Assembly (NCBI RefSeq): GCF_006385575.1
Contig: NZ_CP041040.1
Span: forward strand, 2,852,001-2,916,000
From: Microbacterium foliorum
GTDB taxonomy: Bacteria > Actinomycetota > Actinomycetes > Actinomycetales > Microbacteriaceae
Reading direction: 5' to 3'
Length of the DNA: 64,000 nucleotides
Shown: positions 57,893 through 64,000 of the stretch, in pieces
Position numbering within the stretch: position 1 is the stretch's first letter
How the letters are laid out: each line of letters starts with the position of its first letter
The notes under the pieces: model-generated
Seen by the model: the letters and a program-made list of their open reading frames with translations, nothing else
Database searches by the model: none
Told to the model about the DNA's origin: nothing
Position numbers and translations under genes: made by a program

Positions 57893-57919
57893 AACTGTCT
57901 CTACACGAGAGTTGAGCAC

Positions 57920-58561
57920 ATGAGCGTCACCGATCGAACCGTCCTTCTCGCCGGAGCCACGAGCCCTTCGGGGCTCGCGCTCGCTCAGGCACTCGTCGAC
58001 GCCGGGGCGCGCGTGATCGCCACCGGTCGCTCCGCCGAGCGGCTCGAGTCGCTGCAGGCGACCGTAGCGCGCATCGAGGTGGCTGACGCGACCTCGCTGG
58101 AGGCGATGACCGAGCTGGCATCGCGGATCGACGCGGTGGATGCCGTGATCCCGCTGGTCGGAGGCTGGCGCGGCGGTGGCGGGCTCGCCGGGCAGTCCGA
58201 CGACGACTTCCGTGCCCTCCTGCCCGCGCTCGATGCGGTGCGCGCGACGAGCCGTGCGTTCGACAGCGCGCTGCGCGCGTCGGATGCCGGACGTTTCGCG
58301 ATCGTCTCATCGACCGCGGTGGGGCGCCCCCTGGCGGGAGGCGCGAACTACGCGGCCGTCAAGGCGGCGAGTGAGGCGTGGACGCGCGCGGTGGCGCAGG
58401 GCTTCGCCAAGACGGCGCGGGATGCCGGAGAGCCGCTGCGCGCGGCATCCGTGGTGTTCCGGGCGAAGGCGCTCGACCCTAAGTCTCTCGTGCCCCGGGT
58501 GCTGGCCCTATGGGACGCGGACGCCGCCGATCTCAACGACCAGATCATCACGCTCGGCTGA
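57920..58561 (+). CDS. Short-chain dehydrogenase/reductase (SDR)
   Basis: A 213-residue SDR-fold protein. The N-terminal cofactor motif is LLAGATSPSGLALAQALVDA (a TGxxxGxG variant, GATSPSG), then VIATGRSAERLES. The catalytic part reads FAIVSSTAVGRPLAGGANYA and AVKAASEAWTRA with Ser, Tyr and Lys (YxxxK) in place. The family usually has about 250 residues; this is a short form. It follows the DUF6421 gene and probably shares its transcript. The substrate is unknown. Confidence 0.85.
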   Translation: MSVTDRTVLLAGATSPSGLALAQALVDAGARVIATGRSAERLESLQATVARIEVADATSLEAMTELASRIDAVDAVIPLVGGWRGGGGLAGQSDDDFRALLPALDAVRATSRAFDSALRASDAGRFAIVSSTAVGRPLAGGANYAAVKAASEAWTRAVAQGFAKTARDAGEPLRAASVVFRAKALDPKSLVPRVLALWDADAADLNDQIITLG

Positions 58562-58565
58562 CCGC

Positions 58566-60071
58566 CTAGCGCCGAGACTCAGGAGCCTCGGGAATCTCGG
58601 GCGGCATCCCTCGCAACGGCGCTGGCGCATCCGCGAACCGTCGACTGTCCGGGGCCACGCTGTCGGCCGTCGCCCTGTCGCTCGCCTCGCTGCCCTCGGC
58701 TGCGTCGACGTCTCTTTCTTCCCCTGCATCCTCTGCGTCCTCGCCGTTCGGGTCCTGCGCCGGCGCATTCGCATAGAGCTCGGTGAGCTTGCGATAAGAC
58801 TTGGTGAAGAACGCCAGCGTGGCGGCGATCACCATGATGATGCCCGCGAACAGGCAGATCAGCGCGATGCCCCGAGCCTCACCCTCGCCGAGCAGCCACT
58901 CCCACTGCTGCTGCCCCTCGGAGGTCTTCATGTACGGGATGATCAGGAACTCGGCGATCGGCGCGATCAGGAATGCCGTGATCGGAGCGGCCGCAGCCTC
59001 CATCGCGGCCGCGACGCCGAACACGCGCCCCTGCCTGTCGTAGCGGACCACCTTCTGGATGATCGTCTGCTCGGCCGCCTCGACGGGAGGCACGAGCGCC
59101 ATGTAGATCCACATGCCGACCACGTAGAGGGGCCACCACTCGCGCAGCATGAAGACCGAGCCGAGGATGCCCATCGCGATCACGACGAGCAGGAGCGTGC
59201 GCATCGGCTTGGCGCCGAGGCCGAACTTCGCCACGAGCCCGCCACCGATCAGGAATCCGGTCGACGCGAACGCCAGCGCGAAACCCCACATCTGCGCGTT
59301 GAAGAGAGTGAGACCGTAGGGGTCCATCAGCGCCATGTAGACGCCGCCGATGAGGTTGTTGAAGGTCGAGAAGATGATCAGCGCGAACAGTCCGGGTGCC
59401 AGCCTGATGGCCGCCACGCTGCCGCGGAAGTCGAGCGCGCTCTTGGCATCGGGATCGGGCTGCGGTGTGCCCTCGGGGATGCGGATGAACAGCAGGTGCA
59501 CGAAGGTCAGCACCATCGCGCCGATCGCGATCGCGAGGGTCCACCCCATGCCGAGGAAGCCGATCGACAGCCCCGAGAACACGCTCGTCACGAGGAAGGC
59601 CAGCCCCTGCACCGTGCCGACGAGTCCGTTGGCATTGGCACGGCGGTCTTCGGGCACGAGCAGCGTGACCGTCGTGGAGAGCGCGATGTTGCGCAGCTGC
59701 TCGATGACCCCACCGAACAGGATGATCGCCGAGAACAGCCAGAACCACGGGCCCCCGAGGTCGAGCAGGGCCGACTCCGGCTGCCAGACGTAGAGCACCC
59801 CGGCGACCAGGAATGCGACCGCCGAGATCACACTCGAGAGCAGCATCACCGTGTGCTTGCGGTTGCGATCGACGATCGTCCCGAAGATCATCGCGAAGAA
59901 GGCGACGAACAGCATGTAGGCGCCACCGATGATGCCCGTCGCGAGAACCGACTGCGTCTCGATGTACACCCAGAACGTCAAGGCGAACCAGAGGAAGCTC
60001 GTCGTCACGTTCGCGATGAGCGTGTTGACGAGGACGTTCGCGAAGGCTGTCTTCGCTGCGGTGCGCTCCAT
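58566..60071 (-). CDS. MFS transporter, enterobactin-exporter-like (MFS_3)
   Basis: A 501-residue transporter with 12 membrane helices (TSFLWFALTFWVYIETQSVL, GTIVDRNRKHTVMLLSSVIS, FSTFNNLIGGVYMALMDPYG and so on) and a disordered acidic C-terminal tail of about 70 residues. The loop 2-3 motif GTIVDRNRKH and the sequence style fit the MFS_3/EntS-like group, which often exports macrocycles or siderophores. The start lies seven bases after a TACCCT -10. It is convergent with the SDR gene and divergent from the threonine aldolase gene. Confidence 0.83.
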   Translation of the reverse strand: MERTAAKTAFANVLVNTLIANVTTSFLWFALTFWVYIETQSVLATGIIGGAYMLFVAFFAMIFGTIVDRNRKHTVMLLSSVISAVAFLVAGVLYVWQPESALLDLGGPWFWLFSAIILFGGVIEQLRNIALSTTVTLLVPEDRRANANGLVGTVQGLAFLVTSVFSGLSIGFLGMGWTLAIAIGAMVLTFVHLLFIRIPEGTPQPDPDAKSALDFRGSVAAIRLAPGLFALIIFSTFNNLIGGVYMALMDPYGLTLFNAQMWGFALAFASTGFLIGGGLVAKFGLGAKPMRTLLLVVIAMGILGSVFMLREWWPLYVVGMWIYMALVPPVEAAEQTIIQKVVRYDRQGRVFGVAAAMEAAAAPITAFLIAPIAEFLIIPYMKTSEGQQQWEWLLGEGEARGIALICLFAGIIMVIAATLAFFTKSYRKLTELYANAPAQDPNGEDAEDAGEERDVDAAEGSEASDRATADSVAPDSRRFADAPAPLRGMPPEIPEAPESRR

Positions 60072-60162
60072 GAGTTAGAGGGTAGGCGTGGCCTCGGACA
60101 TTCGGTAGAGCGGGTTGCCTGACGCGGCATCCGACACCGGCATCGGCCCGTAGGCTTGTGCG

Positions 60163-61230
60163 GTGAGTATTCAGCATGACCCCGCCGTTCGGGGCTTCGC
60201 CAGCGACAACTATTCCGGCGTCCACCCCGAGGTCCTCGCGGCCATCGCAGCGGCGAACGGCGGCCACCAGGTCGCGTACGGCGAGGATGCCTACACGGCG
60301 CGTCTGCAGGAGGTCTTCCGCGGCCACTTCGGCGAGGACGTGCAGGCGTTCCCGGTGTTCAACGGCACCGGGGCGAACGTCACCGGCTTGCAGTCGATGC
60401 TGCCTCGTTGGGGCGCCGTGATCTCGGCATCCACCGCTCACATCAACGTCGACGAGGGCGGTGCCCCCGAGAGGATCGGCGGGTTCAAGATCCTCGCCGT
60501 ACCCACTGACGACGGCAAGCTCACCCCCGAGCTCGTCGATCGCGAGGCCTGGGGCTGGGGCGACGAGCACCGCGCGCAGCCGCTGGTGGTCTCGATCACG
60601 CAGTCGACCGAGCTCGGCACTCTCTACTCCGTCGACGAGATCCGCGCCCTCGCGGACCACGCGCACGAACGCGGCATGAAGCTGCACCTCGACGGCGCAC
60701 GCATCTCGAACGCGGCAGCGGCCCTCGACGTTCCGCTGCGGGCCTTCACCCGCGACGCGGGCGTCGACGTGCTCAGCTTCGGCGGCACGAAGAACGGCGC
60801 CATGCTCGGCGAGGCCATCGTGGTGCTGCACCCCGAGGCGTCGACGGGTCTGCAGTACTCCCGCAAGTTCAACATGCAGCTCTCGTCGAAGATGCGGTTC
60901 GTCTCGGCACAGCTGATCGCTCTGCTCGAGGGCGATCTGTGGCTGCGCAACGCTCAGCACGCGAACGCCATGGCCCAGCGGCTGCGCGGCGAGATCGAGG
61001 CCGGCATCACCGCCGGCGAGATCACCGGCGTCTCCTTCACGCAGCCGACCCAGTCGAACGGCGTCTTCGCGACTCTGCCCGACGGCATCGCCGACCAGCT
61101 GCGCGAGAAGTTCCGCTTCTACGACTGGGATGCCGCGCGCAACGAGGTCCGTTGGATGTGCGGCTTCGACACCGAGGAGTCCGACGTCGACGAGTTCGTC
61201 GCAGAGCTCGCGCGCCTCACCACGCGCTGA
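60163..61230 (+). CDS. ltaE: Low-specificity L-threonine aldolase
   Basis: A 355-residue PLP enzyme of fold type I that splits L-threonine or L-allo-threonine into glycine and acetaldehyde. Motifs include GFASDNYSGVHPEVLAAIAA and VAYGEDAYTARLQE at the N-terminus, STAHINVDEGGAPERIGGFK with His93 stacking on PLP, LHLDGARISNAAAAL with Asp177, and VLSFGGTKNGAMLGEA with the Schiff-base Lys210. The GTG start follows a TAGGCT -10 by six bases (60151-60156). Confidence 0.92.
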   Translation: MSIQHDPAVRGFASDNYSGVHPEVLAAIAAANGGHQVAYGEDAYTARLQEVFRGHFGEDVQAFPVFNGTGANVTGLQSMLPRWGAVISASTAHINVDEGGAPERIGGFKILAVPTDDGKLTPELVDREAWGWGDEHRAQPLVVSITQSTELGTLYSVDEIRALADHAHERGMKLHLDGARISNAAAALDVPLRAFTRDAGVDVLSFGGTKNGAMLGEAIVVLHPEASTGLQYSRKFNMQLSSKMRFVSAQLIALLEGDLWLRNAQHANAMAQRLRGEIEAGITAGEITGVSFTQPTQSNGVFATLPDGIADQLREKFRFYDWDAARNEVRWMCGFDTEESDVDEFVAELARLTTR

Positions 61231-61239
61231 GAGCGGTCG

Positions 61240-61839
61240 TCAGCGGAGCAGACCGAGGTTCGCGAGCGCCAGTCGGATGAGCGTGCCGCGCCCACCCTCC
61301 ATCTCGGCGGCGACGGTGTCTGACGCCGCGGCCTCCGGCGAGAACCAGGTGACCTCGAGCGCATCCTGTCGCGGCTCGCACGTGCCGGTGACCGGCACCA
61401 CGAATGCGAGCGAGACGGCGTGCTGACGGTCGTCGTGGTACGCGCTGACCCCGGGCATCGGGAAGTACTCGGCGACGGTGAAGGGCAGCGGCTGGGGCGG
61501 GAGCAGCGGGAAGGCCATCGGGCCCAGGTCGTTCTCGACGTGGCGGAACAGCGCATCGCGGATCGTCTCGCCGAACCGGACTCGACCCGAGACGATGGTG
61601 CGTGTCATCTCTCCCATGGGGGTCGACCGCAGCAGGATGCCGATCTCGGTCACCTGCCCTGAACCGTCGGTGCGCACCGGGATCGCCTCGACGTAGAGCA
61701 TCGGCAGATGGCGTCTCGCCTCTGCCAGCTCGTATTCGCTCAACCACCCCGGATTGGAGTCGCGCGAGGGCTGTGCGGAGCCGAAACCCTCGAGGCCGTC
61801 GTCGGGCTCGGGATCGGGATCAGGTGTGCGGACGGACAT
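61240..61839 (-). CDS. Nudix-like DUF4916 protein with degenerate Nudix box
   Basis: A 199-residue protein that matches the Nudix fold in layout, and I recognise it as the DUF4916 type. The Nudix box position reads GRVRFGETIRDALFRHVEND followed by LG: the GX5E part is present, but the metal-binding REUxEE core is RHVEND, so the key Glu residues are altered and activity as a normal Nudix hydrolase is doubtful. The N-terminal 30 residues are acidic and disordered. GAAAGGAG precedes the ATG at 61839. Confidence 0.82.
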   Translation of the reverse strand: MSVRTPDPDPEPDDGLEGFGSAQPSRDSNPGWLSEYELAEARRHLPMLYVEAIPVRTDGSGQVTEIGILLRSTPMGEMTRTIVSGRVRFGETIRDALFRHVENDLGPMAFPLLPPQPLPFTVAEYFPMPGVSAYHDDRQHAVSLAFVVPVTGTCEPRQDALEVTWFSPEAAASDTVAAEMEGGRGTLIRLALANLGLLR

Positions 61840-61951
61840 GTCTCCTTTCTACCAGCCGCATCCTCGACCGAACACCGACTTGCGGCCAGGACCGGCATAC
61901 GATCCGAGATCAGCGCCTGCGAGTGTCGGAGGGCGCTGGCAGGATGGACGG

Positions 61952-62608
61952 GTGAGCGAAGAACTGATGATCGACGGGCTCCTCACGCGCTGGTCGACCG
62001 AAGACCGCGCGGGGATGCCGCTGCTGGTGCTGCTGCACGGATACGGCGCCGACGAGCACGACCTGTTCGGGCTGGTCCCGTACCTGCCCGAGGGCATCGC
62101 CGTGGCATCCGTCGCCGCCCCGCTCGCACCCCCGTGGCCGATGCCAGGGCGCTCGTGGTATGCCATCGAAGGCCTCGACGGCCGCAGCGCCGCGTCGGTG
62201 ACGCTCGCGGCAGAGGCGTTCCTGCGCTGGCTCGACGATGCTCGGGCCGATGCTCCTGCCGTGGCTCTGCTCGGCTTCTCGCAGGGCGCCGCCGTCGCGC
62301 TGCAGGCCATGCGCCTCGTCCCGCAGAGCATCGACACCGTGGTGGCGCTCAGCGGCTACGCTGCCGCCGGCGAGCTGCCGGGTGACGCAGCGCTGACCGA
62401 GTCGCGACCGCACGTCTTCTGGGGCCGGGGCACGAACGACCAGGTGATCCCCGAGGCGCTGGTCGCGCACACGGCAGAGTGGCTGCCCGGGCATTCCGAG
62501 CTGTCAGGGCGCGTCTACACCGGACTCACGCACAGCATCTCGGAGGAAGAGCTCCGCGACGTGCACGTCTTCCTCACGAGGTGGCTCGAGCGCGCCGCCC
62601 AGGCCTGA
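61952..62608 (+). CDS. Phospholipase/carboxylesterase-type alpha/beta hydrolase
   Basis: A 218-residue hydrolase of the PF02230 (carboxylesterase/acyl-protein thioesterase, YpfH-like) family. The oxyanion loop is LLHGYGADEHDLFGL, the nucleophile GFSQG has Ser110, the catalytic Asp is in GRGTNDQVIP (Asp163), and His194 is in GLTHSISEEEL. The GTG at 61952 is preceded by CAGGAT with six bases between. It is divergent from the Nudix-like gene. The substrate is unknown. Confidence 0.88.
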   Translation: MSEELMIDGLLTRWSTEDRAGMPLLVLLHGYGADEHDLFGLVPYLPEGIAVASVAAPLAPPWPMPGRSWYAIEGLDGRSAASVTLAAEAFLRWLDDARADAPAVALLGFSQGAAVALQAMRLVPQSIDTVVALSGYAAAGELPGDAALTESRPHVFWGRGTNDQVIPEALVAHTAEWLPGHSELSGRVYTGLTHSISEEELRDVHVFLTRWLERAAQA

Positions 62609-62641
62609 CCGAGTCGCTCCCCAACCGCGACACGCCCGGGG

Positions 62642-62865
62642 TTGCGAAACTCCGACACGCCCGGGTATCGTCGTGGAGTCCTGTCCGCCGTGTCTGGAAG
62701 TCCTTTGATCTGATCCGTCGCCTCCGCGCTCATCTTTCCGCGCGCTGACCCGACGATCGCCGACTCCACGGCAGACCACGCCCGCTGTCCTTCGACAGCG
62801 CCCCGCTCAGACGGGGCCCTCGGGCGACCGGTGTCAGTGCACCCTCGCACTCGACAGGAGACACC
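62642..62865 (+). promoter_or_regulatory. Possible promoter and long leader of the ABC-F gene
   Basis: TTGCGA (62642-62647) and TATCGT (62666-62671) with 18 bases between could form a promoter, giving a leader of about 190 bases. A 13-base direct repeat CGACACGCCCGGG occurs at 62628-62640 and 62653-62665. The leader holds a small GTG ORF (62690-62713, MSGSPLI and stop) and a GCCCCG/CGGGGC hairpin near 62801-62818. ABC-F resistance genes are often controlled by such leaders; this is only suggestive. Confidence 0.35.
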
Positions 62866-64000
62866 ATGTCAGTACCCACCCTTCACGCGTCGGTCACCCT
62901 CGACCGACTCACCTTCACCTGGCCCGACGGCACGACCGCGCTCGACTCGGTCTCGGGTTCCTTCGGATCCGGTCGCACCGGGCTGGTCGGCCGCAACGGC
63001 GCCGGCAAGTCGACGCTGCTCCGCCTCATGGCGGGCGAGCTCAGCCCCACGACCGGAACCCTCGCCACGACAGGCGACGTCGCGTACCTGCCGCAGCAGC
63101 TCACGCTCGACGTCGACCGTCGGGTGTCCGAGCTGCTCGGAGTCGCCGAAGCCCTCGATGCCGTGCGCGCGATCAGCGCGGGCGACGTCGACCAGGCGCA
63201 CTTCGACGCGGTGGGCGACGACTGGGACATCGAGGCCCGAGCCGAGCTGTCCCTGGCAGAGGCCGGCCTGGCCCCGGAGTTCCTCGACCGGCGCGTCGGA
63301 GAGCTGTCTGGTGGCGAGGCGGTGCTCGTCGCGATCGCCGGCATCCGTCTGCGCCGGGCCCCGATCACCCTGTTCGATGAGCCGACCAACAACCTCGATC
63401 GTGATGCCCGCGCGAAGCTGGCGGCCATGGTCAGGTCGTGGAAGGGCACGCTCATCGTGGTCAGCCATGACCTGTCGCTGCTCGAGCTGATGGACGACAC
63501 CGCCGAGCTCTACGCCCAGACGCTGAGCGTGTTCGGCGGCCCGTACTCCGAATGGCGAGCCTGGCTGGACGCCGAGCAGGAGGCCGCCAGGCAGGCCGAG
63601 GTCACGGCGAAGCAGGAGTTCCGCAAAGAGAAGCGTCAGCGCATCGAGGCCGAGGTGAAGCTCGCACACCGGTCTCGCACGGCGAAGAAGGCCGAGATCG
63701 AGAAGCGCGTGCCGAAGATCGTCGCGCACGGTCGCAAGATGGCCGCCGAGGTGTCGGCAGGCAAGCTGCGCACCGAGGTCGGCGCCAAGGAGGATGCCGC
63801 TCGCACCGCACTCGATGAGGCGGGGCGGCGGCTGCGCTCGGATGCGTCGATGAAGATCGAGCCTCCGGATCCGCAGGTGTCGCGCTCCCGGCGCATCGCG
63901 ATGATCGGCGACGGCGCGAGGTCGTGGATCATCCAGGGCCCCGATCGCGTCGCGCTGACCGGCCGAAACGGAGCGGGAAAGACGACGCTGCTCGAACGGT
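62866..64000 (+). CDS. ABC-F family ATPase, 3' part outside window
   Basis: 378 codons are visible, no stop. The first nucleotide-binding domain has Walker A GRNGAGKST (about 42-50), Q-loop YLPQQL, signature LSGGEAVLVAIAG, Walker B ITLFDEPTNNLD and H-loop VVSHDLSLLE. A basic coiled linker follows (QEFRKEKRQRIEAEVKLAHR and on), then the second domain begins, with Walker A GRNGAGKTT just before the window ends. There are no membrane segments. ABC-F proteins act on the ribosome and either aid translation or protect against antibiotics; which applies here is open. AGGAG precedes the ATG at 62866. Confidence 0.88.
   Translation, partial: MSVPTLHASVTLDRLTFTWPDGTTALDSVSGSFGSGRTGLVGRNGAGKSTLLRLMAGELSPTTGTLATTGDVAYLPQQLTLDVDRRVSELLGVAEALDAVRAISAGDVDQAHFDAVGDDWDIEARAELSLAEAGLAPEFLDRRVGELSGGEAVLVAIAGIRLRRAPITLFDEPTNNLDRDARAKLAAMVRSWKGTLIVVSHDLSLLELMDDTAELYAQTLSVFGGPYSEWRAWLDAEQEAARQAEVTAKQEFRKEKRQRIEAEVKLAHRSRTAKKAEIEKRVPKIVAHGRKMAAEVSAGKLRTEVGAKEDAARTALDEAGRRLRSDASMKIEPPDPQVSRSRRIAMIGDGARSWIIQGPDRVALTGRNGAGKTTLLER

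Overview
The window comes from a high-GC Gram-positive bacterium. Gene content and protein style point to the family Microbacteriaceae (Actinomycetota), most likely Microbacterium or a close relative; this is inferred from menaquinone genes, DtxR-type iron control, many lipoproteins, many DUFs typical of that family, and about 70% GC. Genes are dense, operons are joined by ATGA or GTGA stop/start overlaps, and many first genes of transcription units start exactly 6-7 nt after a TANNNT -10 hexamer, so leaderless mRNAs appear common.

Layout. 1-7 kb: membrane and envelope genes on the minus strand (end of a giant zinc-ribbon membrane protein, a small HTH regulator, a DUF2975 protein, three further conserved or membrane proteins and a 50-aa membrane protein). 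7-11 kb: a maltose/maltodextrin-type ABC importer (malE-malF-malG order on the minus strand) with two LacI-type operators, then yajQ. 12-16 kb: GntR regulator, alpha/beta hydrolase, lipoprotein, ferredoxin-NADP reductase. 16-23 kb: menaquinone genes (polyprenyl diphosphate synthase, menG, menF, menD; menA lies at 53 kb), a PPK2-type kinase, and a 102-bp tandem repeat between two divergent leaderless promoters. 23-30 kb: DUF6153/DsbA-like pair, sugar dehydrogenase, DUF2156 lysyl-transferase-like protein, arfB, an MFS exporter and its TetR regulator. 30-39 kb: an iron-siderophore locus (AraC regulator split by an in-frame TGA, DtxR box, FecB-C-D-E, and a strongly asymmetric heterodimeric ABC transporter). 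38.8-41.7 kb: a lower-GC hipBA toxin-antitoxin module that overlaps the end of the ABC gene, an LtrA protein and a tRNA-like cloverleaf with a CAU anticodon. 42-45.6 kb: WYL regulator and a DrrAB-type ABC exporter. 45.7-51.6 kb: a nonulosonic (sialic) acid surface-polysaccharide operon (GT2, polysialyltransferase-like protein, NeuA-HAD fusion, SAF-less NeuB, DUF6716 glycosyltransferase). 51.7-64 kb: DUF4229, menA, DUF4287, cupin, ArsR and Lrp regulators, DUF6421 with an SDR, MFS, threonine aldolase, DUF4916 Nudix-like protein, carboxylesterase and the start of an ABC-F ATPase.

The best candidates for new biology are the sialic-acid-type operon with its fused cytidylyltransferase-phosphatase, the ABC pair in which one ATP site is completely degenerate, the hipBA insertion, the non-canonical tRNA-like gene and the 102-bp intergenic repeat. 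All functional assignments rest on reading motifs by eye; no database search was run.
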